A stretch of 64,000 nt of DNA from CBDCME01 sp965218865 (GTDB lineage Bacteria > Pseudomonadota > Alphaproteobacteria > JAAXGF01). The position numbers and the translations under genes were made by a program. Within the stretch, counting starts at the first letter, position 1, and each line of letters begins with the position of its first letter. This document shows positions 19,601 to 29,013 of this stretch, piece by piece. The notes under the pieces were generated by a model, which saw only the letters and a program-made list of their open reading frames with translations, was not told where the DNA came from and ran no database searches. The DNA is taken from contig CBDCME010000076.1 of NCBI GenBank assembly GCA_965218865.1, positions 62,001-126,000 of the forward strand, in the 5' to 3' direction.

Positions 19601-20931
19601 CGCCATCCCCGAAAATGTCATCGTTTCCGAACCCGCCATTTATCAAATCGCCTAGGTTATTATCACCATTCAAAATCTGGTCGTTCGGATTGCCGGCCTC
19701 ATCATTGAACTGGAAAAACTCGACATCGTCCACGATATCGGTGCCGTCGTCGCCGAAGGAGAAGGGTTGGTCGTCCCTGACTTCGAAACTGCCCTCGCCG
19801 AGGTCGGTGATGGTGTAGTCGCTAAAGTTCCCGGCGAAAACCGCCGTGTCCTCGCCGAGACCGCCGTCGAGGGTGTCGTCGCCGCCCGAACCGGTGAGGT
19901 TATCGTCTCCATCGAGACCGGAAAGGGAATCATTCCCCAACTCGCCTTCGATATCGTCGGGGTCGTTATCGCCAATCAGCACTTGGTCGGTGAGCTGGCC
20001 GGACTGATCGAAAAATTCGAAGAACTCGACGCCGTTGACGGTATCGGTTCCCTGGCCACCGAAGGTATCTCTTAATTCGAAATTGCCACCGCCGAGGTCG
20101 GTGATATCGAATTGGCCAAAGAAACCATCGAACACCGCGGTGTCCTCGCCGAGACCGCCGTTGAGCGTGTCGTCGCCGCTTTCACCTCTGAGCCGGTCGT
20201 TGTCGCCGCCGCCGTTGAGGAGATCGTTGCCACCGCCGCCTTCGAGATCGTCGGCACCGGCGTCTCCGTCGAGGGTGTCGTTCCCATTTTCTCCGTCGAG
20301 GAAGTCGGCCCCGTCGTCGCCCTCGAGGTCGTCGTCCCCGTCGCCGCCGTCGAGAATGTCGCCATCGGCGCCGCCAACGAGGGTATCGTTTCCAGCCAAG
20401 CCGTCGAGTTGGTCGGCCCCGGCAAGACCCGAAATCGAGTCGTCGCCCAGACCGGTGGTAATGTCATTATTTCCAGCGTCGCCGACTTTTATTTGGTCGT
20501 CGAGAATTCCCTCTTGATCGAAGAAATCGAAAATTTCGACGCCGCTGACGGTATCGGTGTTGGCGGCGTTGAAATTATCGACGACCACGCGCACCTTGGC
20601 GGAACCGTCCAGAACGTCGTCGCCGGGGCCGCCGTTGAGGGTGTCGCTGCCCTGATCCGCGATCAAGGTATCGTTGCCTTCGCCGCCGTTGAGAAGATCG
20701 CTTCCCGCGTCGCCGTTCAGGCGGTCGTTGCCCCCGAGGCCGTTGAGGACGTCGCTACCGCCCAATGCCGAAAGCGTGTCGTCATCATCCGTGCCCGTGA
20801 GGGTTTCCCCACCTCCGGTCCCGAGGAAGACGTTGAAGTTGCCAAATCCGGCTCCGAAGAAAACCTCGGGAACGACGACTAGGTCGTCGGCACCGTTAAG
20901 GCCAGAGCACTCGGGGCTACCGATCACCTCA
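16580..20931 (-). pseudogene. RTX (hemolysin-type calcium-binding) repeat block of a decayed secreted protein
   Basis: The minus strand encodes dozens of glycine-aspartate nonapeptides of the GGxGxDxLx type, for example GGNDRLNGDAGSDLLNGG and LGNDSLSGLDGDDNLTGSGG, separated by longer modules such as DTAVFDGFFGQFDITDLGGG. These are calcium-binding beta rolls of type I secreted proteins. The open frame 20927-18690 changes near 18806, again near 16960 and near 16775; the first fits one lost base in a G run. The block is bounded by IS630 copies 3 and 2. Its 5' partner is the FecR segment at 22100-23226. Long plus-strand frames here are shadows of the repeats. Confidence 0.8.
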
Positions 20932-22099
20932 TACCAACCGCCCTTAACATTGACTTGTGCGAGCCCACGCTCTGAGGCCGATGGACATGATCTTCCAAGG
21001 TCGGTCGGTCAGGTTGTTCCAGGCTTGGCAAGAGGCCTCGACGATGGCTTCATAGGAGTCGAAGACACGATTGGAGAGCCAGTTCTGGCGGAGGTATTGC
21101 CAGACATTTTCGGCGGGATTGAGCTCCGGGGACTTGGGTGGCAAAGGCACGAGGGAGATGTTCTCCGGGATGCCGAGTTTGGCAGTGGTGTGCCATGCGG
21201 CTTGGTCGAGCAGCACGACGGCATGGGCGTTTGGGGCAACGGCCCGGCTGATTTCCTCGAGATGCAGGTCCATGGCTTCAGTATTGGCGCGCGGCATGAC
21301 CAGCGCCGCGCCCTCACCGCGCTCGGGGCAGATGGCGCCGAAGAGATACGCCGAAGAGGTCCGTAGGTCCTTGACCTGGCGCGGGCGCGATCCCTTTGGG
21401 GCCCACTGGCGCACCAGGCTGTTCTTCTGGCCGACGCGCATTTCATCTTGAAACCAAACCTCGATGGGCGTGTCCGGTGGCTGTGCCGCTACGATTTTCG
21501 CCAAGTGTTCGGGAAAACTTTTTTTTAAATTCCTCCTGTGCCCGCGCATCCTGGCCGACGTGGCGCGGGCGCGCGGAAATATGCGAGAACCCGAGCGCGG
21601 CCAGCAGCTTGCCGACGCTCCGCTCGTGATAGTCCACGCCGAAGCGCGTTCGGATCAGTTGCTTGAGATCGATGCAGCGCCAGCGCACGACCCCATCCCG
21701 TTCGGGATCGGGACCGGCCTCGATAGCCCGCGAAAGCGCCGCCATTTGCGACGGCGTCAACCGACGCAACGCCCCGTTCGGCTTGCGGTCGATCAGACCG
21801 GCCGGACCTCCCGCGTTGAACCGGTGAACCCAGTCCCGCAACGTCTGCCGATCCATGCCGCCAATACCCGCCGCGCACGCTCGATCCATCCCATCGTAGA
21901 TGGCCGCCATCGACAAAAGCCGTCGCGCCTGGTTCCCATCATCGCTCCGTGCCGCAAGAACACGGACTCTTTCAGCATCAAAGTCGTTTCGCAAAGGAAT
22001 CGTTGGCATTGAACACACTCCCTTGTTGCCAACAACCTTGAATCACACAAAACCTGGCGTGTAACCCTTTGCGCGAGTCAAACTCTGGGGCGGTTGGTA
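20932..22099 (-). mobile_element. IS630-family element, copy 3 (inside the RTX gene)
   Basis: 1,168 bp with TACCAACCGCCC ends and TA on both flanks. It separates the FecR N-terminal part from the RTX block. Its orientation is opposite to copy 2, so the 4.35-kb RTX block lies between inverted IS copies. Confidence 0.9.
20944..22009 (-). CDS. IS630-family transposase, copy 3 (ORFA/ORFB with A8 frameshift site)
   Basis: ORFA starts at ATG 22009 (MPTIPLRNDFDAERVRVLAA) and carries the helix-turn-helix (RRLSMAAIYDGMDRACAAG-like block, GGMDRQTLRDWVHRF). It runs out of frame after QEEFKKK. ORFB overlaps it in another frame and gives FPEHLAKIVAAQPPDTPIE, VWFQDEMRVGQKNS, VVLLDQAAWHTTAKLG and NPAENVWQYLRQNW, the DDE core. 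The two meet at an A8 run (T run 21519-21526 on the plus strand), a classic slippery site, so the full enzyme of about 355 residues needs frameshifting there. Copies 3 and 4 have the same layout, which argues that this frame change is genuine. Confidence 0.88.
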
Positions 22100-23226
22100 T
22101 CACAATTGTCGCCGCCGCCGCCGCCGCCACCGCCATCGCCACCACCGGGCACGCCGGGCGGCACGGGCGGCGGCACGATCGGTGGTCCTCCGATGAAGCC
22201 GGGGTCGACCTCGAACGCCTCGCCCGTCACCGTGACGACGTCGACCTCTCCCTCGACTCCCACGCCCGCCCCGGGCTCTACCTCGCTGTCGCCGCGCCGA
22301 CCCGACGACGGCAGGACGTTGAGGACGACGCCGAAGGTCTCCGCAAATTCCTCTTCGCTCATCACTTTCGGTTCCGGCGACATGAACGCGGACGAAACCG
22401 CCACCGGCAGGTTCGCCTCCGTCACCAGATAAATGCCCGCCTTCGTGGAGACCACGACCGAACCCACGGTGCCGTCCTCGTTCGGCAGCAGCACGAAGGT
22501 GTTCTCCTCCCCTTCCGGCGCCGCCTTGCCCGCCATTTTCGTGCCCCGGATCCCGATCGTCGCCACCGGCGTGCGCACCACCATCTCTTCCAGGTTGTTC
22601 GCGGCGATCTCGCCACTGACAAATACGAACGCTCCTTGGAGCACTGAAAACGCGGACTCGCCCTCTCCCGAATCCGGATCATAGATCAGCTTGTCCAGAA
22701 CCATCCGCCCGCTCTCGCCGAGCACGAACGTGGTGTCGTCGTTGAACACCAGGCTTACCGTGGCGGCATCTCTGGTCGTCAACACGTCACGCTGAAACAC
22801 CGCATCGTCGACCGCCAGCGTCACCACCGATCCGTCGGCTCGGGTCGCCGTCACCTCGCCCTCGACCGTCGCCACCTTGCCGATCGGAAATGCCCCCATA
22901 CCCGGCCCCGGCCCGAACTGAGCGCATTGCCCCGGCGCCAGCGGTCCCGCCAACATCGCGACCAGGTCCGGCGCCAGCACCGCCCCGCCGGCGGTCATCA
23001 GCGCCGGCGCCTCGGCGATGGCGAAGTAATCCTTGATCACGATTTGGCCGCCATCCTCGGCCACCAGCAAAAGGTCCGAACCCTGGCGCTCGAACGCCGC
23101 CATGAAAAGACCGAACCCCTCCGGAACGATCAGGGCCTCGCCGCTCCGCGCTACGAATTGATACTCCGCGATCGCGTTTTCGGCCGCCGGACCGTAGGAA
23201 AAGCTCGTCTTGTCCGTTACAGTCAT
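22100..23226 (-). pseudogene. FecR-domain N-terminal part of the interrupted RTX protein
   Basis: About 375 residues from the ATG at 23226 (MTVTDKTSFSYGPAAENAIA). A FecR-like domain is visible: GKVATVEGEVTATRADGSVV, then FQRDVLTTRDAATVSLVFND, and GAFVFVSGEIAANNLEEMVV with RTPVATIGIRGTKM. A Pro/Gly-rich linker (PPVPPGVPGGGDGGGGGG) ends at IS630 copy 3. FecR domains at the N-terminus of large Gly/Asp-rich secreted proteins are known in alphaproteobacteria. After precise excision of the IS the frame meets a stop (GAT ATG AGG TGA), so this gene is broken beyond the insertion. Confidence 0.75.
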
Positions 23227-23674
23227 AGATTCACCCAATCATTTGCCGCCGATATCGGCTACCGGCCTAGGGTAGCGGTCGGCAATTGCCACCCCGTCGG
23301 CCAAGGAGATGACGGCGTGCCCTCAATCTAACCGATCGCAACATTCTTTACGCTCAGTATTTTCACGCAAGATTCATTCCGATTTCGGCAAACGCATTTC
23401 GGTTCAATGATTTAGATGTTTTCTGCCCGATTCGAGCGTGGCGAGAAATCCTAATCTGTAAAATCCACCGACGGTTTCGATCTGAATTCTTGGCGATTTT
23501 CCTGCTTCAAACCGACATCCGCCCCGCCCGATCAAATTATTTGCGTGGATTTGCAATAGGTTACGCGATGGCGGCGGAGGATTTTCCAGGTGTAAAAACA
23601 TCCGACACTCGATGGCGTGATCGGCGGCTGTCGTGGCGGGGCCGGCAGCCGTCGAAGCCGTCCCTCGGAGGCGT
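23227..23674. other. Upstream region of the FecR-RTX gene, no gene seen
   Basis: About 450 bases with no family-like coding. The AT-richer part at 23330-23470 probably holds the promoter of the FecR-RTX gene, but no motif stands out enough to call. Confidence 0.4.
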
Positions 23675-23848
23675 TCAGTCCCCCGGCTCGGAGTTGGTTT
23701 CGATGGCGGCGCGGGCACGCTGTTGGCGTTTGCGCTTGGACAGATTTGTTCGTAAGGCGGCCGCCGCGCGATCGGCGCGAATTCGATCCTTCGCGACTGC
23801 TCGGGGGCCGAGATTCGGTCGCCGTACCTCGGGATTATTTTGCTTCAT
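23675..23848 (-). CDS. Small basic protein, possibly a conserved alphaproteobacterial family
   Basis: A 57-residue reading from ATG 23848 (MKQNNPEVRRPNLGPRAVAK) with a highly charged helix DRIRADRAAAALRTNLSKRK and RQQRARAAIE. The LRxNLxxRKxQxRAR pattern resembles small conserved proteins seen next to core genes in alphaproteobacteria, from memory and unverified. It lies just upstream of, and divergent from, tRNA-Thr. An upstream ATG at 23872 would add eight residues. Confidence 0.45.
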   Translation of the reverse strand: MKQNNPEVRRPNLGPRAVAKDRIRADRAAAALRTNLSKRKRQQRARAAIETNSEPGD

Positions 23849-23935
23849 GTCGATGTCCGGTTCCGGTGGCAATCCGCGTCCTCGGCAGCTTGCGCGGTCG
23901 CAGCCAACGTGGCATTTTGGGCCAACGCGCGCAAG

Positions 23936-24010
<75 letters not shown>

Positions 24011-24367
24011 TGATTTCAATGGGTTAGAGGATTTCCCGATTTCAACGGTCCTCATCAGCAATCAAATAGCAATCAATCCGCGCGATTTCGCGGCCATTCC
24101 CGGCCCCCTTAAGCCAAAGCGAACGGCCGGCTAAATGTTACGTGATCGACAACAAGGTATGGTCCCGAAACCGGGTTCGGCACACACACCCCCCTGGGGG
24201 TGGGGTCCCCATAGGTTCCCGCCCCGCACACCTCCCGCCAAAAGGGACCCGTTCCGAAATTCCCGGCACTTAAAAGCGCGCCGTCGAATAGGTCAGCATT
24301 GCTGACATTCCTCTTGCCCCAGGATTTTCAACCGGAGAGCGCGCGGGCCGGGCCAAGGCGCTCCCTA
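24011..24367. other. Region between tRNA-Thr and an IS end, no gene seen
   Basis: Contains GC-rich stretches (CCCCCCTGGGGGTGGGG around 24191) and a perfect palindrome GTCAGCATTGCTGAC at 24292-24306, which could be an operator. No open frame with family character and no repeat of the tRNA 3' end was found. Confidence 0.4.
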
Positions 24368-24387
24368 GTCGTCCGTGAAGAACCCTG
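24368..24387. repeat. Isolated inverted-repeat end of the IS5-like element
   Basis: GTCGTCCGTGAAGAACCCTG is the exact complement of the right end of the element at 13473-15037. The next bases (GTAAGCGG) also match the start of that element just inside its left end. No transposase follows, so this is a solo end left by deletion of another copy, at the edge of the prophage remnant. Confidence 0.6.
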
Positions 24388-24505
24388 ATTGTAAGCGGTC
24401 AAAAGTCTTTGTAAATGGCCTGGAAAAACAGCCGGAATTTCCGGGGTGTTTTGGCCTGGAAAATCCGGGCCGTTTTGGGGTGTTTTCCGCCCCCTCTTGG
24501 ATTGG

Positions 24506-25078
24506 TCACGTCTTGATGATCTTGGTGACGACGGCCGAGGGCTGCATGTTGTTATGGGCCTCGCCATCGCCCTCGTCCGATGTTCGATCGGTCGTCCCCG
24601 TTCCTGTTGTGAGCGGGCGTTTTCCTCCACCGCTTTTGCCCTCGGCCGTGTAAGTTGCAAAAACGATATCGTGCCCGTGGGGGCCTAATTCGGCCGCCGT
24701 CAGGGCGTGGGTCTCGGCGCCGCCGGTGTCGCCGACGGTGTTTCCGATTATGTCGCTGGACGCGCCGCCGCTTCCGACGGCAACACGCCTCCTGAAATCC
24801 GGGACGTTGAAGGTAGTCGAGTCGTCGCCGGCGCCCCAGGTCGTCCCGATGGCGGTGAACAGGTCGGCATGGGTCGTGCGGCTGACCGCCTGGCCGTTGC
24901 ATGGGAGCCAGCCGTTCGGGGCCGTGGCCCCGGCATAATCCATCATCGCGCCGGGCGGGGCGGCGGGGGCCGCGAGGGTTCCGAACTCGGTCCAGTCGAC
25001 GGCCGTCGTGTCGAGCGTGCCACCGCGGTCGGCGGTGCAGAGGAAGGCCTTGTCGGCGTTCGCGTCGCCCTCCTCCAC
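24506..25078 (-). CDS. Phage tail fibre protein with tail-collar domain (5' truncated)
   Basis: The C-terminal part is a phage tail-collar domain: PPGAMMDYAGATAPNGWLPC, then NGQAVSRTTHADLFTAIGTT, WGAGDDSTTFNVPDFRRRVA and AELGPHGH. These domains form the distal part of tail fibres that bind host cells. The N-terminal fibre shaft is missing: upstream the sequence joins directly, out of frame, to the baseplate J gene, which points to an internal deletion. The apparent start at 25078 (GTG in VEEGDANADKAF) is therefore artificial. Confidence 0.75.
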   Translation of the reverse strand: MEEGDANADKAFLCTADRGGTLDTTAVDWTEFGTLAAPAAPPGAMMDYAGATAPNGWLPCNGQAVSRTTHADLFTAIGTTWGAGDDSTTFNVPDFRRRVAVGSGGASSDIIGNTVGDTGGAETHALTAAELGPHGHDIVFATYTAEGKSGGGKRPLTTGTGTTDRTSDEGDGEAHNNMQPSAVVTKIIKT

Positions 25079-25611
25079 GACGATTCCGTGTCGGCACCGC
25101 CGCCGAGGCCGTCCGCCGCAACCGTGGCGGCTGCCTGAACGCCCGCCAGCGGAGAGACGAAGGCGAGCGCCGTGGCGCCGCTGCTATTGCCTCCGGCGCC
25201 CGGTGTCTCGGCCGTCACCGTCACGGTCGCACCGCCGCTGGCAATCCGGCCCGGCGCCGTGATCCGGTAGATTGCACCGTCCCCCCGCTGGAGGCGCGCG
25301 CCCGCGGGAATCACGGCACCGTCGGCGCCGGTGACGGTGGCGTTGCCGGTGGCCGCCACGGCGAGCCGGCGACCGATATGCCAGATCGAGGCCCAGCGCT
25401 CGAGATGGGCCGCCTCGGCCGTGTCGGGCATGAGCTGCCGGGCGAGCCAGCCGAGATAGCCGTAGAGGCCGTGGACGGCGCCGGCGAGGGCGCGGTGGAG
25501 GACGGCGAGGACCGAGCGGCGCAGGCGCGCGTCGGCGCCGGGCAGGCGGCTTTCGATATCGGCTGCGATCCGCGCGTCGATCCCGACAAGGGTGGGCCGT
25601 TGAAAGGGCAT
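24943..25611 (-). pseudogene. Baseplate J-like protein (Mu gp47-like), 3' truncated
   Basis: Starts MPFQRPTLVGIDARIAADIE and continues LPGADARLRRSVLAVLHRAL, WLARQLMPDTAEAAHLERWA and ATGNATVTGADGAVIPAGAR, typical of the N-terminal half of baseplate wedge protein J. Family sequence stops after about residue 177 (near 25080), where the tail fibre gene continues in another frame; the remaining codons to 24943 are nonsense. The protein is normally about 350 residues. Its ATG overlaps the gp46 stop (TAATG). Confidence 0.8.
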
Positions 25612-26069
25612 TACACGGCCCCCCAAACGCCGTTGAAACGGTGTTTCACGGTATCTCCCGGGGACCGGTGGACGGCGATATCGAGGCACAGGCGGCCGCG
25701 TGGCGGCGGCGGGGCCCATTCGGCCGAGACGTCGACGGCGGCGGCGATCTTGTCGTCGATCAGCCATTGCAGCGCTTCGCGGGCGTATTCCTCGGCCCGT
25801 CTGGCGGTCTCGGTGGTCAGCTTCCCGCGCGCCAGCAGCCACAGCCTGGAGCCTGTGCGGTCGCCGTCCCTGGGCGCCAGCAGATCGCCCCACCAGCCGC
25901 GCGGGTCGGTCTCGCCGGCGGGGATCTCGTCGTCCGCCCCGGCGCGGGCGTCGCTGAACAGGCTGACGACGATGGCGGTCTTGAGACCGGCGTCGGTGGC
26001 GAGTTCCGCGCCGTCGAGGGCGATGTCGCCGGCGAGGAGTTGTCCGTTCCAATCGAGCGCGATATCCAC
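25611..26069 (-). CDS. Phage GP46 family baseplate protein
   Basis: A 152-residue protein from GTG 26069 (VDIALDWNGQLLAGDIALDG). The blocks ELATDAGLKTAIVVSLFSDA, DPRGWWGDLLA and ARREALQWLIDDKIAAAV-type sequence (EYAREALQWLIDDKIAAAVD) are those of the Mu gp46/P2 W-like family, part of the baseplate of contractile tails. It lies 2 bases after the PAAR gene and overlaps gp47 by one base, as in an intact tail operon. Confidence 0.85.
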   Translation of the reverse strand: MDIALDWNGQLLAGDIALDGAELATDAGLKTAIVVSLFSDARAGADDEIPAGETDPRGWWGDLLAPRDGDRTGSRLWLLARGKLTTETARRAEEYAREALQWLIDDKIAAAVDVSAEWAPPPPRGRLCLDIAVHRSPGDTVKHRFNGVWGAV

Positions 26070-26071
26070 CG

Positions 26072-26338
26072 TCAGTCCTCCGGGAACACGAAATCGCTGC
26101 CCGTGGAAGGGTGGCCGCAGGTGGCCAGATGGCCAGCGCGGCAGACCGGAACGCCGGAAATCCTGACGAAGGAGGAGCCCTCGGCCATCGCCGGGGCGGC
26201 GTGGGTGCCGCGGCCGTGGCCCGCGACCGGATCGCCCTCGATCACGGCGATATCGCCGGTGGCGCGGACGAAGCCTTGCCCGCCGCCCAGTTGCGTCCCG
26301 CCGGCGCTGTCCGATCCCACGCACGCGATTCCCGGCAT
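26072..26338 (-). CDS. PAAR-like spike-tip protein
   Basis: An 88-residue glycine-rich protein (MPGIACVGSDSAGGTQLGGG) with the PAAR-type pattern GDPVAGHGRGTHAAPAMAEG, ISGVPVCRAGHLATCGHPST. PAAR proteins cap the membrane-piercing spike of phage tails and type VI secretion needles, usually binding a metal through His and Cys. I chose the ATG at 26338, overlapping the preceding stop (TGATG). Mu itself lacks a gene at this position; many Mu-like prophages have one. Confidence 0.75.
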   Translation of the reverse strand: MPGIACVGSDSAGGTQLGGGQGFVRATGDIAVIEGDPVAGHGRGTHAAPAMAEGSSFVRISGVPVCRAGHLATCGHPSTGSDFVFPED

Positions 26339-26793
26339 CAAGAGCGCTCCATGTCGATCCTGGGCGCCCTCAGGGTGATGCCGTCCGGCGTGAGCACGAT
26401 CGAGGACGCGCCGGCGGCGAGCCGGATCACCCGGCCTCGGCCGAGCGATATGCGGTGTGTGCCCGAACCGCCGTCCTCGTCGGTGTAAAGGCAGACCTCG
26501 CCTTCGGCGAGGCCGCGCGGCCGGTGGCGGCGGTCGTCGACGGCGACTGCGATCGGGTGCTGGCGGATGCCGCCCGGCGCGAGCAGCACCGCCTCGGCGC
26601 CCGGATGAGGGTGCGAGGTGAATCCATAGTTCTGGAACCGCTCGGCGGCGCCGATGGTCTCACCGGCCAGCGCCACGAGCTGGAGTTCCTGCATCTTGCG
26701 GGCGTCGTCGACCAGGGCGACCACGGCGCGCCCGATCATCAGCATGACCCGGCGCTTGAGCGGCGCCGCCAGGCGCGCGAATACCTCCGTCAT
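26338..26793 (-). CDS. Baseplate assembly protein V / Mu gp45-like
   Basis: A 151-residue spike protein. MTEVFARLAAPLKRRVMLMI, MQELQLVALAGETIGAAERF, QNYGFTSHPHPGAEAVLLAP and HRISLGRGRVIRLAAG match the Mu gp45 family, an OB-fold followed by a beta-helix that forms the central spike of the baseplate. The start overlaps the gp44 stop by 4 bases. Confidence 0.85.
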   Translation of the reverse strand: MTEVFARLAAPLKRRVMLMIGRAVVALVDDARKMQELQLVALAGETIGAAERFQNYGFTSHPHPGAEAVLLAPGGIRQHPIAVAVDDRRHRPRGLAEGEVCLYTDEDGGSGTHRISLGRGRVIRLAAGASSIVLTPDGITLRAPRIDMERS

Positions 26794-27836
26794 CGCCACC
26801 ACGTCCCGTTCTCCTCTTCCGGCTCCCGGCGAAGCTCGAACGCGCCGGGCGGCGCGAGGGTGAGTTGCGTCCGGCTTCCCTGTTCGTCGAACGTGTAGGT
26901 CACGGCAACGATCAGCATGTCCTCGTCGACCGCCAGCCAGTCGTCGGCGAGCCGGACGACGCGGTTGGGCGCCCATAGCAGCCCTCCCGGGCGCTCGCGC
27001 CAGCCCTGTACGGTGACCGTGGCGCGCCGGGCGCGGGCGGCGCGCACGGAAGCCTCCCACTGGGCGCGGGCGGTGGCCTCGCCGGCGTCGGCGGCTTGTT
27101 CCGCGAGCAGGGTGAGCGGCCGGTGGCGGGTGACGCCTGGGTCTGCGGCGGAGCCGAGCGCGTGCGCTGCTTCCTCCGCGCCGATGAAATCGTTTCCCGG
27201 CTGCTGGCCGAGCACGGTGTAGCGGTGATGACGGTCCAGCCATGAGAGCCACGCCGAGGCCGAGAGGATGTTGACGCCGCGCCGGAGATCGGTGCCGGCG
27301 CGCCCGGTCCCGGCACGAACGAGGGCCAACCCCCCGTCGGCGCGGCTGGTGGCCAACACGGCCCGCATCCGGCAGGCCCGCTCGATGGCCTCCCAGGCGG
27401 TCTCGCCTTCCTCGATGCGGAAGCGGCGGAAGGGATCGCCGGCGGCGGTCCCGGCCGAGACCGGGATGGAAAACGGGGCGCAGATGTCGGCGGCGATCGC
27501 CGCCAGGCCGGCATCGTGCCATTCGCCGGGATCGGAGGCGGCGGAGCAATCGACCAGGTCGCCGGCCAGGCTGCGTCCGGAAACCTCGATTCCGTGGCCG
27601 CCGGAATCGTGGGATGGGGCCACCTCGTCGATATGGCCGGTGATCACGAGTTCACCGTCGAGCCGGACGGCGCAAGACTCTCCGGGGCGGATCGGCCGCG
27701 TCGTGGCCTGCCCGGGCCAGCGTTCGGTGAGGCCGAGGCGGAAGGTGGCGGCGGCGCGCTCGATGGAGCGCGCGGCCTCGGCCGAGGTCCAACCGCCGTA
27801 GATGGCGCCGCCGACGGCGATCTCGGCTTCAGGCAT
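26790..27836 (-). CDS. Baseplate hub protein, Mu gp44 (P) / gpD-like
   Basis: A 348-residue tail protein. Recognisable segments are SIERAAATFRLGLTERWPGQ, RPGESCAVRLDGELVITGHI, DEVAPSHDSGGHGIEVSGRS and FRIEEGETAWEAIERACRMR, followed by a repeat-rich C-terminus ending in EEENGTWWR. Family members form the hub at the tail base through which the tube is threaded. It overlaps the gp43 gene by 8 bases. Confidence 0.85.
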   Translation of the reverse strand: MPEAEIAVGGAIYGGWTSAEAARSIERAAATFRLGLTERWPGQATTRPIRPGESCAVRLDGELVITGHIDEVAPSHDSGGHGIEVSGRSLAGDLVDCSAASDPGEWHDAGLAAIAADICAPFSIPVSAGTAAGDPFRRFRIEEGETAWEAIERACRMRAVLATSRADGGLALVRAGTGRAGTDLRRGVNILSASAWLSWLDRHHRYTVLGQQPGNDFIGAEEAAHALGSAADPGVTRHRPLTLLAEQAADAGEATARAQWEASVRAARARRATVTVQGWRERPGGLLWAPNRVVRLADDWLAVDEDMLIVAVTYTFDEQGSRTQLTLAPPGAFELRREPEEENGTWWR

Positions 27837-28995
27837 CGGTCAGCACCTCCAGGGGTTCGGAGGCGGGCACGAAGCCGGGGTGGACGATGCGGTTGCGGGC
27901 CGCGATCTCCCCGGCCCGCGAGGCGTCCCCATAAAGCCGGTAGGCGGCCACCAGCGCCGGCTCCGTGAATGTGGGGACGTGTGTCGTAACCCCGGCCAGG
28001 GTCGGCGCCAGGGCGCCGATATGGCGGACCACGGCCGCGCGCAGGTCCGAGAGCGCCTCGAAGGAATCGTCGTCGCCGGCCTCGCTCGCGGCCCCGATGG
28101 CGTCGTCGAGTATGGCGCCTATACGCTCGCGCAATGCAAGCGCCGCCGGGCGGTCGGGAGGCGCGGTGTCGAGCGCCGCGCGGGCCAGGGCGATGGCCGC
28201 GGTTGAGCGGAAGTAATGGACCCATGCCTGTTGGCGGGCGGCTTGAAGGCGGCGCGGCGCGGTGGTGAGCGGCACGGCGGGCAGGTCCGCGCCGTAGTTC
28301 ACCAACCTCTCGATCGCCGCCGCGCCGGCGTCCCTTGCCGCCCGGCCGGCGAGCTTGGTCATGCGCCGGGCGAGGTCCTCCGGCGCCCGGACAAGGGCCT
28401 GGGCCTCGCGGATGACGGCCTCTGCCATGCGGCCGGTCAAACCGCCGGCGGCGGCGCGGACCGCTTCGGCGCCATGGCGGACAAGCGCTTCCGCCGCCTC
28501 GGCGACGAATGACGGAAGGGATGCCGGGCGGGACCTCCGCGCGAACGCGGCCTGGATCGCGGCGTCAGTGCGGTTTGCGGCGGCGCGGACATTCGCGCCG
28601 GTGTCGGCCGAGGCCGCCGGAAAGCGGTTCTCGCCGGCGTCGACGAAGCTCAGGCGGAAGGAGGCCATGCGGCCGTCCCCGGCCCGCTCGGCGACCCGGC
28701 AGCCGGTGCAGAGCACGGACAGCGAGCCGAGATAGGGGTGGATCAGGGTTCCCGGCCCGGCCTCGGCGCAGGCCGAGATCAGGCGGTCGCGCGCGGCCAT
28801 GTAATCGTCGCCGGTGACGTAGGCCTCGACGTTGAATTCGGAGGCCTTGCGCCCCAGGTCCTCGGGCCACGGCCGGTCGCGGCCGGGATATTCGTGGACC
28901 TGGACCCGCCGCCCGGCGGCCTCGGCGTCGTGGCCGGCGACGTGGAAGGGAACGCCGCGGAAACTCGCGGGCCGGAGATTGTTTTTCCAGCTCAC
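27829..28995 (-). CDS. DNA circularization N-terminal domain protein (Mu gp43-like)
   Basis: A 388-residue tail or baseplate protein beginning with GTG at 28995 (SWKNNLRPASFRGVPFHVAG), with EYPGRDRPWPEDLGRKASEF, NVEAYVTGDDYMAARDRLIS and LIHPYLGSLSVLCTGCRVAE, the hallmark of the family named after Mu gp43. The C-terminal two thirds is Ala/Arg-rich and variable. It heads the overlapping gp43-44-45-PAAR-46-47 block. Confidence 0.85.
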   Translation of the reverse strand: MSWKNNLRPASFRGVPFHVAGHDAEAAGRRVQVHEYPGRDRPWPEDLGRKASEFNVEAYVTGDDYMAARDRLISACAEAGPGTLIHPYLGSLSVLCTGCRVAERAGDGRMASFRLSFVDAGENRFPAASADTGANVRAAANRTDAAIQAAFARRSRPASLPSFVAEAAEALVRHGAEAVRAAAGGLTGRMAEAVIREAQALVRAPEDLARRMTKLAGRAARDAGAAAIERLVNYGADLPAVPLTTAPRRLQAARQQAWVHYFRSTAAIALARAALDTAPPDRPAALALRERIGAILDDAIGAASEAGDDDSFEALSDLRAAVVRHIGALAPTLAGVTTHVPTFTEPALVAAYRLYGDASRAGEIAARNRIVHPGFVPASEPLEVLTDA

Positions 28996-29013
28996 GGCGC
29001 CATATCTCCAGGT

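Noticed and set aside
16580..20931. CRISPR-like spaced repeats in the RTX block.
   Set aside because: Unit length, coding frame and Gly-Asp periodicity show protein repeats; there are no identical direct repeats with unique spacers and no cas genes.
15410..22099. IS630 copies 2 and 3 with the RTX block as a composite transposon.
   Set aside because: Both outer flanks continue the same FecR-RTX gene, so the block is host sequence hit twice rather than imported cargo.
22094..22160. A possible microsatellite of GCC/GCCGCCG units.
   Set aside because: It is the codon pattern of the glycine linker in the FecR-RTX protein.
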